From Ulota crispa (lineage: Eukaryota > Streptophyta > Bryopsida > Orthotrichales > Orthotrichaceae): 64,000 nt of DNA. The DNA lies in NCBI GenBank assembly GCA_963920765.1, contig OY987243.1, positions 18,285,419-18,349,418 on the forward strand, written 5' to 3'. How positions within the stretch are numbered: the stretch's first letter is position 1; each line of letters starts with the position of its first letter. Under the pieces are notes generated by a model, which was not told the DNA's origin, made no database searches, and saw only the letters and a list, made by a program, of their open reading frames with translations. The position numbers and the translations under genes were made by a program. Below, piece by piece: positions 23,340-35,889 of the stretch.

Positions 23340-26300
23340 GGCTTTTCAAATGAAATAGATATTATTTAGTCAACCATTCAATGTGCACAAGTTTCATTTA
23401 TACAAGATAATGATGTGCTATTGGTTTAAGAAACATTCCTATTCTCTAGGAATAGACAATTATGTTTTTGAAGCAAAGAGTGAAAATACTAATGTATTGT
23501 AAACACATTGTTTGAATGACAGGTTGTATTTTGGCATAATTATGTATTGGATGGTCTCATATGAAGCATTATGTATTCATGCAATATTGCTATAACCTTT
23601 TATGTATTCTACATGATTTCAAGAACAAGTATATCCAATATTTAAATAAATAAACACTTGATCTCACATTCACTATAAATAAATGCTAGATGACTATACT
23701 ATTGATTTTCAGTATTGTATTTGCTATTATTCATACTCACTTGCATTATTTTGGGAAATATGCAAAGTTTAAGATGCAATAGGTTAGAAGCTCATAAGAA
23801 TGCATGTAAATTTAACAAAAGATGATTGAGACTAATTTCATACTACATCAAAATTCTTTGTGTAACTGTCATCCAATTTTTATCCAAATTGTATCCTCTT
23901 CATACAAGGTTTTTCTTAGAACTCAAAGTACTAATATCCTTTCATTCAAATTTTAATGAGAAAAAAATCTCACTATTCAAGCGTTTGTTCTAATAAAAAT
24001 AAAGGATATACCATGCAAATGAGAATAGAACTTGCCTTGCATAATATAAAACTTTAAACTTAAGTGTTACTATGCTTACATGAGATATTTGGGGGTTCAA
24101 ATATCTCAGAAAAACAATTAATGAATGGTAGTGAACAAGTTTTTGTTGACCACAATGAATATGCCGTTACAACCTTAGGAGGTTGTCATGGCTTGTTCAC
24201 AAAATGACTTGGTCAAGTTTTCACGACTCTTATTCACTTGAACAAAATCGGTAGCAAATGGCATATTTGAAACCCCCTATTGTTGAGAATATCATTCATT
24301 GACTGGATACTTATTCATAACCTTTCTAGTGCAACCTTGAAAACGCTTTCAATTGCAAGCACATAATCATTTGACAACCCCAATTTGTTCCAATTTAAGT
24401 TAGGTTGCATGTTGACAACATTTCTTGAACGTTCAAAAAAAAATTTTTGAGAGCATCTCCAACAATCTTGCAATTATTGAGGTCCTTTAATTCCTCTATG
24501 TTTGTTTAAGAGGGGATGGTCACTTGTATCCCCAACATTGCAACCAACTAAATATAATACCAACCAATTACAAGTCAAGAAATTTTTAGAAGCAATAAAT
24601 AAGCTATGATGACAAGAAAATACAACTTGTAGAAGATTTAGAGACCCTTTCAAATATGGCTTATTTGAAGTGAGAGAATAAATGTAGAGGATGACATACG
24701 CTAGAATTGATCGTTTTTCATCCAAATGTCAAAAGGGCCTGGACATTTGGAAGGTTGTAAGAGATCCTGTGACAAACAACTATCATTCTAAAAAAACTTT
24801 CCTATTTTACTTCAAGCTTTCAGCCTAAACCAACATGGTTAAGTGGGACACTGAATTTGGTTACCAAGGCACCTGAGTCAGGTCCCAATGCACTTGGGCA
24901 TTTTTTTACTCTATAAAAATTGCAGCAAGTTTTGGAAAGAATATGGGCTCAACAAGCTTTGAATACCCTTACAGCTCTAAATATAATTCCAATCACTCAT
25001 AAAAATTTGAGATAACTTTCCTAATTGTTTTCTAACTTTAAGTTGTTGGTTTCATATTTCATAAGATTTTATCTAAATTGTTTGTCCTATTCAATTAGAC
25101 AAAACTTGGTTATTAGATTTCCTTGTAATGGGCCTGGAAAATTTTAAAATTCCATGGTAAGAAAGATCCATAATACAACGTTTAGCTTAAGTCATGGAAC
25201 AAATTGAGACTCAATGACTTCAATTTGTATAAGGCCCAGTCATGTTGATTTCATGTTCATCGACCAAACCAAAAATTATTTGTATGCTTGGAAAGACTAG
25301 GAGATATCTGAAGATCTCCACATGTGCACAATTCTTTCCAACTGACATTTTCATAATGGAATTTTTTTGGGTTAATTTACTTACTTTATGATGCCATTTG
25401 ACCAATAATTATTTTTTGTGATTGTTGTTTAAAAATTGATTATTCTTTTTCCTCCACTTGGCACTCTTAACCTAGTTTTTGTAAAGATTGACATGCCACC
25501 ATAATGCTAAATGTCATGTGTTTTTAGAAATAGGAATGCAAAGATTCTTATGTCAAAAATGACAACAATGGAATTGCAAGGCTTTGTTCTAGTGGGAGCC
25601 AATGGAAGGAAAGATGTGAAACTACTCTTTGTGGTGTGAAATAGAATTTTGTAAGAACGGATTTATGTAAACATAATAAACTCATTAGTCTTTCCTCTTT
25701 TAAGATATAGTCAATAAAATTTGAATTGCAAAAACCCCTTACTGTATATTTTACATTACAACATTGGGTCGAGTGCATGAAATACTATTCATCCTAAAAA
25801 TATATGCAAAATCATTCAAAAAAAAACTATAAGCAACCAATAGTTGTATGATATAAAATTGCCAAAAAGGCTCATGAAGGTCTTAAACCTTCTATGTTGT
25901 AATTATCATGTCTTGACAAGGTTGTTGTTAATCACCACAAAGTTCCTAAAGCTCTCTTAAATCCAACTTCAAATGAAAATCACATTTTTTTTTTGAAAAC
26001 TTAGTATTGATTAACAAAAATCTTGTGAGGTTGTAAGATTGCATCTAAGATCTCCCTAGACCTCTTTGATGCCATACAACCACAAAGATAAGTCCCTCAT
26101 CACTACTAACACAAATGTCAATGTAAAATACCATACTTTCCTAGAAGACACAACATATTTGAAAAAAAGATGTTAAACTTGATGTTCACTAGCCAAACAT
26201 TAGGGATCCATACATATGTATGTCATTGGTAAACAACATAATTAGAACAACTTATTACTAACTAGTATACAGGCATTTGCTTTGCCTGAGGACATGTATG

Positions 26301-27770
26301 AGTAATGTGACATTCAATTTTACAAAAAAATAACATCTCATAAATCAATTGGTTTAGAAGGTTACAACTTCTCTAATTCCAATTGCAGTATTGCTGTAGA
26401 TCCGCAATGCTAAGCGTAAGTACCATCATTTTAATGCATTCCCACAAGAATTTTCATAAATTGCAAAAATGACATAAAGTGCCTCAAATTTGACTTTCTA
26501 TAATGGGTAACCACAACAAATAACTCAAACTTTGAGGGGCTTTGGGAAGGTGAAACAAATGTTTTTATCAATAGTTCCAAGTTTTCACTCCATTATAAAC
26601 ATTTGTGATAAATGTTTAAGCTCCAATAGACAAATGTTTAAGCTCCAATAGACAAATGTTTTGTTTTAACAACTCTCATAAATGAGGGGTGTTTGGTGCT
26701 TGGAGTGCTATTTATTGTTTCAAATTTCACCAAAAGGTTTTAGAAGGATTTGGAAAAAGACATGATTAGAGAGTGTTTGGTGTTCTATATCTACGGCATG
26801 CTTTGTTGCTTCAATTTATACCAAAAATTCTAGAAAGTTCTAGAAAAGGGCTCACTTAGGGTAATCCTCCCACTTAGTAGTATAGATTTGTGCAAATATA
26901 TGCCAGTTATGAACACCATAGTTAAGACACGTGTCTTTATTTTTTTGGTGAGCTTGAAATTTTAATTTATAGAATGTTCTAACCGTTCACTATGGGTGGA
27001 GAATGTCTTCATTCTGCAGCTATAAAAATTTGTGGCAAAGTACCACTTGAGACACTTGTAAGACATTTTCAAGCAACTTATGGGCTGCTCAAAATGTATG
27101 CGCTACTTATCTGAAACAACGGCAAGGCAAACTTTTGCAAAATCAGAAATCTATTTCAACCATGTGAAGTTGTGAACTCGATGCTTTAAATTTTTACAAC
27201 TTCTGAAGATCACCGGGTGGTGTTTCCCGGCTTTTGAGCTGCTTGTCAGCTGATTGAGACGACATTAAAATTTTAAACATCCTGCTTCTCATGTGGTTGT
27301 CGTTTCTACATGTTGTGGCTCTTTACTCACAAAGATGGGGAGGTTGAAAATACAATGGATGATTTTCATGTAGTTCCAAATGCAAAATGCATAGTTTTAT
27401 GGTACACAAGATTAACATAATGAAATGTATTCTACTTCGTCTGAGACGAGCAAAGAGCCATGGACAAGAAACTTATTAGATGAACAGTAACAAACAGACA
27501 CTATCTTGTACTCACGCAGATAATAAACACACGTGTGTACATATACATAAACGAGAAAACACATATCGACTTCGGCCAAGAGGATTATAATGCCGGCCGT
27601 AGAACTGGAAAAAGCAGTAAACACTGCTCAAAATTCTTATCCTAATTGAACTAATCCATCGCCCAATTCGTACAGTAGAAGACGTCAAGAAACAAACACT
27701 AGTTCAAGCAGTAATCTAGCTCTGTGTAATCTGTTTGTACTGTACTGTACATTAATGACCTATTACTATT
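23340..27770. other. Long AT-rich intergenic stretch, no gene recognised
   Basis: 4.4 kb with only short low-quality ORFs on both strands. A small tandem duplication at 26611-26660 and two diverged related segments around 26690-26840 are the only structure noticed. No reverse transcriptase, transposase, tRNA or rRNA was recognised. Confidence 0.5.
26611..26660. repeat. Two-copy 22-bp tandem repeat
   Basis: The unit AATGTTTAAGCTCCAATAGACA occurs twice head to tail, followed by a third partial AATGTTT. Probably replication slippage. Confidence 0.8.
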
Positions 27771-28008
27771 CTTCAGAAAAAAGCTACGCTCTTGTATTCT
27801 TCATAACTGCTCCTCGTACTTTGGAGCGAGAAATGTTCAGCGACAAAGATCACAAAGAAGGCGTCAAATTCACAAAACATTGAAGAAACAAGCCAAAAAC
27901 ATTTGAAAAAACTTCGAAGTCTGTGTAGATGAGGACTTGAGGAGTGCTTGAACTTTGTAGGGAAAGAGTACACAAGGTGGTGAAATTCAAGTCCACTGAA
28001 GTTTGCAT

Positions 28009-28889
28009 TTACTTGCCACCTCCGCCTCCACCGCCGCCACCTCCACCACCGCCGCCTCCACCGCCGCCACCTCCACCACCGCCGCCTCCACCGTTGCCGC
28101 CGCCACCACCACCTCCACCGCCGCTGTCGCCACCGCCTCCGCCTCCACCTCCACCGCTGCTGTCATCGCCACCTCCTTTACGCCTTCCCCGTCTATCACA
28201 ATCTTGATGACACCTGCGGCCTCCTTTCTGCTTTTTGCCTTTCCCTCCATCACCTTCTTCTCCATGATCTCCTCCCTTTTTGCCTTCTCCAGAGCCATTT
28301 TTCACCACTTCATTTCGTTGCAAAGTCTCAGTTTTCGCCACAGTGACGCCGCTGACCATCTATACAAAAAAGAACAACCACCATTCAGCATCCCTTCTGA
28401 TATTGGACCACAATTAATCTGGACCACGGATTGGTCTACTTTCTCACAAGTTCAACTGCATTGTTGGTTGCTACGCACTGGATTCTGTATCTAAGTACTC
28501 TATAGTTAAGCTGTATGTAAACATACGAAGATTGAGAAACGTTCAGATTGATGCTAAATTAGAATCACGAAAACAAGATTGTTCTATTTTACCGTAACCT
28601 GGCATGTATATAACTCAAAGATTTCAGAAAATAATGACGAAAGATCTGGTACCTCGTGAGCAGCAGGTTGAACTGTCGATGAATTCGTATGGTGGCTCTT
28701 CTTTGAATGCGCATGGTGGACCTTGCTCGCTTCGTGTGGAGGTGTGTGAATGGGTGGCTTGGGATAGATATTCTTCCCAGGCGAGTCCACCTTCGGCTCA
28801 TCTAAGTGTCGTGCCAAAGACTGTGCTGCGAAAACATTGAGAATCAACAGAACTGCAAAACAGAGTGACAGAATCCAAGAGTGCTCCAT
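28009..28889 (-). CDS. Small secreted Gly/His-rich basic protein, two exons (GRP-2)
   Basis: Exon 1 is 28889-28653 and exon 2 is 28359-28009, with a 293-bp GT-AG phase-0 intron; the product is 195 aa. The signal peptide MEHSWILSLCFAVLLILNVF ends near AAQSLA/RHLDE. The mature N-terminal part is Pro/His/Ser-rich (PPIHTPPHE, HHAHSKKSHH). Exon 2 is first strongly basic and charged (GEGKKGGDHGEEGDGGKGKK, then CHQDCDRRGRRKGG) and then glycine-rich to the end with a few Asp/Ser breaks, closing in Lys. Likely a cell-wall or apoplastic glycine-rich protein. The poly-proline frame on the plus strand over the same DNA is the reverse reading of the Gly codons. Not a family I can name. Confidence 0.75.
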
Positions 28890-28940
28890 AGCTGCATGTA
28901 CTAATCATTCAGGAGATGAGTATCAAGTCACTTGAACAGC

Positions 28941-28950
28941 TATATTTATA
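28941..28950 (-). promoter_or_regulatory. Probable TATA box of GRP-2
   Basis: TATAAATATA on the minus strand, about 52-61 bp upstream of the ATG at 28889; spacing is compatible with a short leader. Confidence 0.5.
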
Positions 28951-29777
28951 CGTACTGAGGTGAAGACCATGGCTATGGAATTCAACTCTTCTCTTTATAT
29001 TTCAGTTCAGCACCGGCCTCTGGTAACTCTTCGCTGTAGACCTAGACTCTTGATTCCCACAATAGGAAAGTCGCACAGACATCGCATGTCGTGGCTATAT
29101 TGTGTAAGACCGAAGACTTCATTGCTAAATCGAACTTACTTCAATCTGAGTTGCCGCATGTAGCCAGCAGGAACCGAATCCGAAAAGCGTTTGCGAAGTT
29201 AGTGATAGGATTACAGAGTCACGGATACAGCAGCAATGCTTCTTGTGAAGCATCATCCTCGGAAGCGCGATGAAGCAAAAAGATCCTATAAATTAGTCAT
29301 CGGAGATTTGATTCATTACCTCGACACGTCTGCAGAGATCCCATACTGCAAATTTCAGAGCAATCACAGTCGGTTCCTTGATGAGTCAAGGAGGCCGAAT
29401 ATGGAAACAACAAACTGCAAGTGTGCGTGTTCATTATTCTATTTTCGATCTCAAAACAAAGGTTTGCAAATCAAAGGGATTTAAGGAAAAGCTGTGCAAT
29501 GACATCTGTATGATCTCATTCTGCAAGTGCTTTTTGAAGCCACTCCGTTTGGGATCGAGTCAATTCTTGTACAAGGAAATTCCGAGTAGACTTCCAATTG
29601 AACTTCGAAATAGAAAGTATGAAGCTGCGAACGCCCCGTCGCACTCACACAGAAGAGGCGGTTAATGGGTGACGAAGGTGTTGGGCTTGCATGAGCAATT
29701 GAGCATGGTGCACCGCCTTTGCCCGCCATTGCCACAAGAGTGATGCTGACATACTGTGATTTGAAAACAGGAAGATC
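28951..29777. other. Upstream flank of GRP-2, no gene recognised
   Basis: Several overlapping ORFs under 110 codons on both strands, none with recognisable motifs or splice context. Composition is a little less AT-rich than the repeats nearby. Confidence 0.45.
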
Positions 29778-30179
29778 TAAGGTAGGAGCACCCAATTGCA
29801 ACACTAGTCATTTTGTGACATCTAAAATTAAACTTAAAGTAGACACTCTTGCACTCAAACAAGACATAAATGCACCCAAATCAGACAAGCAAGATGACAT
29901 AAGTGAATAGAAATTGTGTAGGTGGTAGTTTTTGATTGGGTATGACATGTTCTTTTTGTTATTGCTTTTTCAGGGGTCTAATGTTCACAATAGGTCAATC
30001 TAGGGAGTTACTTTCAACAATTCATAATTTATTCATACGATCTCAAAAAATTCCAAAAACAATTTTGCTTGAATCCGTACCCACTTCCTAACAAGCACAT
30101 GCATGCCATTACATTCTCAAAAGACCCTCTAGATTACCACATATGAGGTAAGTGTCACATGTGGGTGCTTCTACCTTAC
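29778..30179. repeat. MITE-like element, family C copy 3
   Basis: About 402 bp with inverted ends TAAGGTAGGAGCACCCA and TGGGTGCTTCTACCTTA (30163-30179). Length and termini match 880-1277 and 41794-42197; interiors have diverged. Confidence 0.55.
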
Positions 30180-30584
30180 TCCAGCGCGGCAATCAAAGGA
30201 AAATCTTGTGACATAACTAGTTGTTGACTTTTCTACACTAACGTGCCACTGCCCTATTGGCAACCTATCACCATTGCCGTTACAAGTTGCCATTCATAAC
30301 CTTCTTTCCTTTCAACTTGCTTCCTACACCCTTGAATCATGAAGATCAAAGGTAGTGATTGAAAAATGTACAACCGGTTATGTACGAAAACCTATTTGTC
30401 GCTAGCGTGGCTCATTTGGTTATCTAATACAAAAGTCTATCAACATTGCGACGACAACCGCTTGTCAAAGATTGTCTCCTTTCAATTTGTTCAATTATCT
30501 AAACTTCAATGTAGTTAAATTGGCTATAATTTATTTCATTAGTTTGGCGAAAGCCTAAACCAAAATCTATACAAATCTTATTTT
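30180..30584. other. Intergenic, nothing recognised
   Basis: Short AT-rich stretch between a MITE-like element and the minisatellite; no ORF or repeat of note. Confidence 0.4.
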
Positions 30585-30700
30585 AGGGGTTTAAATTAAT
30601 ATGGGGATTTAAATTAATCTGGGGATTTAAATTAATATGGGGATTTAAATTAATCTGGGGATTTAAATTAATATGGGGATTTAAATTAATATGGGGATTG
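30585..30700. repeat. 18-bp minisatellite, about 6 copies
   Basis: Head-to-tail copies of GGGGATTTAAATTAATMT, where the last dinucleotide switches between AT and CT in the order AT, CT, AT, CT, AT, AT. The alternation suggests a 36-bp duplication step on top of the 18-bp unit. Confidence 0.9.
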
Positions 30701-32559
30701 AAACTAGATCTTAGTGAGAACACATGTGACAATTTTTGACACATAAACATTAAGAACTATGAATGGTTCTCTTTTACAAAACCTTCGAGGTTCACCTTCT
30801 TCTTTTTTCTCTTCTTTTTTCTTTGTTTTAGTTATTTACAAGGAACCCTGTTGCATGCTGCATGCTTTGATTAAGTAAGCTTTTAACATACATGTTTACA
30901 AAAAAACTTCACGTGGCATGCAAGTATGTCATAGCTAAGTCACATTTTATACAAGTACAAGAAAGGTTTGTTATAATTTATGACAAATACAAAGTATCTC
31001 TCAAAGTGTTCCGTGATTTGTGGAAAAGTGTGTTTGTATTGAGAGATTTTGCATATGAAATATCAAATTCATTGTCTAATCTTTATTCTCATAGGCTTAT
31101 GATAAAATTTCAAGCTCTTTTTTGCTTTTAAGCAGGTCCTCTACACTTTTGGATTCTTGCAAAATTATGATTAGGTTTGTGTTTTATTGTAATTTTCATG
31201 CCAAAAAAATTTACAACAATCCTCAAGAAGGATACTAGCATAAATTATAGAATTTGCTTGAAAGATATAGTGAAAATGGATTTTTTATCCCAAAATTACC
31301 AATTAGAAACCGTGTAGATCATTGATAGGGTAGTTAATATTTTTTTAGTCAAAATAAATAATATAAGGTGCCTTTTATCACCATAATAGGAAAACGTATA
31401 TTCTAGAGCAGATGTAAATACCATACACAAGGTTCAATAAAATACCTTTGTCTCTTGTAGAGGCACCTTAAATTTTTGAAGAACAACCTCCCAAAGCAAC
31501 AATTATAGTTGTGATTCAAAGTTATGCATCCAAATGTTAATTTATGTCACATAGTTTGAACTAGAAGCAATTTGCACATACATGATAAATAGGCATAGTT
31601 GATTTTAATATTCCACACATACTCTCCACACAATTATATAATTTAATTTCAAAAGTTACAAAGCACAAAAGTACCAAAAGTAGACTTAGAAGCTTTTGAA
31701 ATATAGTTTCTTTCTCTAGGCATTGTTCAAAAAAAGAAAAGGAAAAAGAAAAAAATCAAATTTCGAAAGTATTAGGTCCAAAGGGAAAAGGTATTGAGTC
31801 CAAAATAGTTGTCATTGAAAAGTGTTAGACAACATCAACAAACTATGGGCTCAACATTTTAATCTTCTAGAATCTACCCTTTGTATCATGAAAATGCAGG
31901 TCAAGTTTGTACAAATATTGTATTTCTATAATGATAGATTGGTCCAGTTGGCCTAAAATCTCTTCACACATACTCTCAAGTTTCAATTCACTTGTGGAGC
32001 ACAATATCAAATTTCCTTGAAACTGATATTTTCCTTTCGGCAGTGTTGAAAAATCACAAAACCATGTCTTTGAATCCTATAAGCTTGTCAAGGTAAGGAT
32101 TTAGGATTTTAAAAATAAGAAATGACACAATACAAAACAAACTATTTCACCTTTTGAATTGTATCATCAAATGTCCAAAACACCACCCCAAAAATTCTCT
32201 ACCATATGGTTTTCATAGACATAATTTTTAGCATTTTTTTAATCTTAAATTTCCTTGAGGCTTAAGGCATTAAGCAAACATTGCATTCAAGTGTGACATT
32301 TTCACAAATAAAATGTTAATAAAATAAGCAATACCTTTGTAAACATGGATGCACTTCCATCTTATTATTTGTAATCTCAGCACATAACGTAGTTCAATCA
32401 TACTCAATGTAAAGTATGTCAAAAAGACACTTTATCATCAAAAAAAGGAAGAAGCTAGAGTTATGAGACATAACCAACTAACCATGTTTCTTACATTGGA
32501 TGCTATATTTTTACCTTTAAAAATGAAGAGCATGATTGCAAAAATCATGTGCTAAAGAT
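30701..32559. other. AT-rich intergenic, no gene recognised
   Basis: One 79-codon ORF (30892-31131) without resemblance to a known family. No structural RNA or clear repeat seen. Confidence 0.45.
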
Positions 32560-33446
32560 GTACACTACCCCCTAGAAACTCTTGCAACCCCTTTGTGAAG
32601 CTTTGCAAATTTTCTCTTTTATTTTCATTGTAAAAGTGATTCTATCAAAACTATCTTATCAAATGTATTGCTCTATAGAACCTTCACCAACATATGAAAT
32701 TTCAATGTCTAAAAATAAAAAATCTATTTTTGGTAAATTATTTTCTTTTCTTTTCTTGGCTTCACATAAAAATTAATGAAAAATATATGTGATGATTTTT
32801 TAACATCTGATTGCACAAATATATAGGAAGCGTCATTGTTCACATCTTTTGTATTACAAAGATGCACACTATGTAGGTAGAATTCTCCTCTATGTGGCTA
32901 TAATATGTTTTCTAATTTTCTTTCATACAAATTTGAGGCTATGGAAATCAAACTCATGTTCTAGTAAGCTAAAACTTGAACAAACATAGTCAAATAAAGT
33001 ATCATTAGAAAGCTATAGAAATGTAGAAGCCTACTCTAACAAGAGTTTGACTTCTTTAGCCTTAAATTTTATGAAAGAAAATTGGAAAATAAGTTATAAG
33101 CTTTATAGCCACCTAGAGGAAAATTCTACCTACATAGTGTGCATTTTTGTAATACAAAAGATGTGAACAATGACACTTCCTATATATTTGTGCAATCAAA
33201 TGTTAAAAAATCATCATGTATATTTTTCTATTAATTTTTACGTGAAGCCAAGAAAATAAAATAAAAAAATTTAACAAAAATTGATTTCTTTTTTTAGACA
33301 TTGAAATTTCATATGTTGGTGAAGGTTCTATAGAGCAATATATTTGATAGGATAGTTTTAATAAAATCACTTTTACAATGGAAATAAAGGAAATAATTTG
33401 CAAGGCTTCATAAAGGGGTTGCAAGACTTTCTAGAGGGTATTGTAC
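32560..33446. repeat. Fold-back element: 887-bp imperfect palindrome
   Basis: Two inverted arms of about 400 bp meet around 33000 with a short unpaired centre. The left outer end GTACACTACCCCCTAGAAAC pairs with TTTCTAGAGGGTATTGTAC at 33428-33446. Both arms contain reverse complements of 'TTGCAACCCCTTTGTGAAGC', 'TATAGAACCTTCACCAACAT' and 'GCACACTATGTAGGTAGAAT'. The arms encode the same spurious 60-70-codon frame (32582 + and 33424 -), which explains two look-alike ORFs. No transposase. Divergence of perhaps 10 percent between arms suggests an old insertion. Confidence 0.85.
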
Positions 33447-34017
33447 ATAATAAGCCCTTGATTGTAATAATTACAAACACCATATCATTAAATTGATAAA
33501 AATAGATTCCCAAATTGTACTCTAATGCTCAGGTTAAGTTGGTCACCTTAAACCCAAAAAGTTACAAAATTCCCAATTTAATGAATATGACATTTACATC
33601 TTGTTTTCACAATATTGAAATGTACTTAGTTCATTCCACAATATTGACAATATCATATATTCTTTACTTTAACAATTCTGATGTTTTACTTTTATATCTT
33701 TATTACATCTTGCTAATGTTTAAGTAAATTTCATTAGAAAAAATTTCAATTTGGAGAATTAATGTCATGAGATAAAGGGTATGACTAATCTTCAGATCCC
33801 TACAAAGACTGTACCGAAGACCCTCCACAAGTGTGATGCATTCAAATTTTAAAAACTTAAAATAAATTTTTATGTGAATCTAAATTTTCTACACCTAACT
33901 TCTTCGTGAATTTCAACCAAATTGCTCCAAATTTATAGAGTAGAATATGTCTAATAAAATTTTACCTCCACAAGTAAATAGCAACTCTCACTTCTAACTT
34001 GAAACACAAAATTTAAT
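33447..34017. other. Intergenic, nothing recognised
   Basis: AT-rich sequence between the fold-back repeat and a family A MITE; one random 70-codon ORF. Confidence 0.4.
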
Positions 34018-34259
34018 TTAACCCCTAAAGGATGAAGCAGCTCTTTGCGACCAATACAATATGGGGTATTTATCTTGTATTTGGAGTGCATCCACGCCTT
34101 TACTATGTTTGAGATCAACAAAGAAGTTCGAATATAGATCAATGCTGTTCTAGTGAGGTAGTCAAGATTCCAAATTAAAACATTTTGTTGGTAGCAAATG
34201 CTAGTTATATAGCACCTTACGTAGTATGTATTATAGTAGCTCAATCCTTTAAGGGTTAA
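34018..34259. repeat. TTAA-flanked MITE family A, copy 3
   Basis: 242 bp from TTAACCCCTAAAGGATGAAG to CCTTTAAGGGTTAA, in the same orientation as copy 1; family blocks present in full. Confidence 0.8.
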
Positions 34260-35576
34260 GTTTGACCACAATTCAAGATCAAGAAAACTTTTCTAAATGC
34301 ATATCCTATCACAATTCAAGCTATATGAAAATAGATTGGAGAGGTCACATTGTGTTAAAAGAAATTGCTATTAAAAACAACGTGATAAAAACAAACTACA
34401 CATCTTATTTCAATTATTGCCACCTCCACTAATAATGGTAATTTGCACTAATTCAAGAAAAAGATAAATTTGCAAGGTACACTAATAGATTAGCTTACTA
34501 TAATTTAGGATAATTCAATTTAATGTGGGTCATAAAAATATATTTTGGAAATGACACATGACATGTGAAAATATCATAAATGACCTTCTTGCAAAGTTTA
34601 GATAGTATTATCACACTTACAGACTACACTCAACGTCCTCTATTGTTTATGGATGTTAATTTACAATCATAAAGTTATAGTACTTATTGTCTAAATGAAA
34701 TAATATAACAATGTAAAAATGTCATGAGCTGTTCCTGAAACTACCTCTACATAACACCATATTAAGTAATTTGGGTCAAAACATTCATTTTGGGACTTTT
34801 GAAGGTTTGGGATGATCACCCCAAATTGAGCTCCAGCATTTTTTTTGGTACACGTGCCCTCATCTAAGAGGAGAAATTTGTGAGGGAAAAAATCTTAATG
34901 GCTCAAATTGAATCTAATACTTTTGAATTTGGTCTGAGGTAACTTTTTGGGTTTAAGGTGGAGTACAAAACAATACCTATGTTTTTCTCAATTTACCTAA
35001 TATGACGTTACATATGTGGAGGCAATGCAATTTACTAATCTATTCATGAAGAATGTCCCCATTTTATAACACTCCCAACTAACAATAACTTAATTGTACA
35101 AGAGAAATTGAGGTGTAGTCTAAAGTTGGGTTGGCTTTAAGAGAAAATGCCATTTGCTAAAGTGACGTTTTCACAAACAAAAATAATTAAATTATTTAAA
35201 CCATATCTCAAATAGTGCCACTCAAATGGCCAAAAGCCAAGGAGGCTTTGCTAGCACATAACTCAATTACAAAACAAGTGATTGATGCTGCATTTTGAAG
35301 GCTTAGCCACCAAATTATTACTTGATTAACAACAAGAAGTTGTGTCCAAAACCCTACTTGGAGAAAAAGAATGAAAATCATGACACATTTTCATACTAAC
35401 TAGGTAAAATTTACACAAACTAGTGTGAAGAGGCTTACACCTTTTAAAATCTTACACTAACTGATACTCTGTATAACTTGTGTAGTAAACAAGAATTGGG
35501 ATTCTTGCAATATCTTTCTCCGGTAGTAAACAAAAATTGTGATTCTTGCAATGTCTTTCTCCGGTTCTACTATTGA
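34260..35576. other. AT-rich intergenic, nothing recognised
   Basis: No ORF above 60 codons of interest and no repeat identified. A short direct repeat (CTTGCAATATCTTTCTCCGG and CTTGCAATGTCTTTCTCCGG, about 35502-35521 and 35546-35565) lies at the end. Confidence 0.4.
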
Positions 35577-35889
35577 TGCCGGTCCACACAGGCCCAAAAC
35601 CGACAATTTTAAACAAATGAGAAGTAACTTGTATTTTTGGAAAACTGGAGGACAGCTAATTTTCCAAAATTTTATCTACTATTCACCTAAAGATAACCTC
35701 TCCACCATTCTATGGCAGGAGGCTTGAGACAACAATTTGTGAACTCTCGAAACTGGTAATTTTCAGTAGACCAGAAAAGTGAGCCCTTGAAAGTCAAAAA
35801 ATTTACTTTTTCACAAACATGTAAATCAGCCACCTCTTTTTTACAAACTGCCAGTTTGAACCGCCGGTTCTGGCCTGTGTGGCCCGACC
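35577..35889. repeat. MITE-like element, family D copy 1
   Basis: About 313 bp with inverted ends: left TGCCGGTCCACACAGGCCCA continuing AAACCGAC, right the near reverse complement (GTTCTGGCCTGTGTGGCCCG, ending about 35889). A longer relative with similar ends lies at 46373-47826. No coding capacity. Confidence 0.6.

Noticed and set aside
27944..28207. Poly-proline extensin-like frame on the plus strand
   Set aside because: It is the reverse reading of the glycine codons of GRP-2. The minus strand has a signal peptide exon, splice sites and a TATA box; the plus strand has none.
32582..33424. Pair of homologous short ORFs on opposite strands
   Set aside because: Explained by the 887-bp fold-back repeat; AT-rich random-looking peptides.
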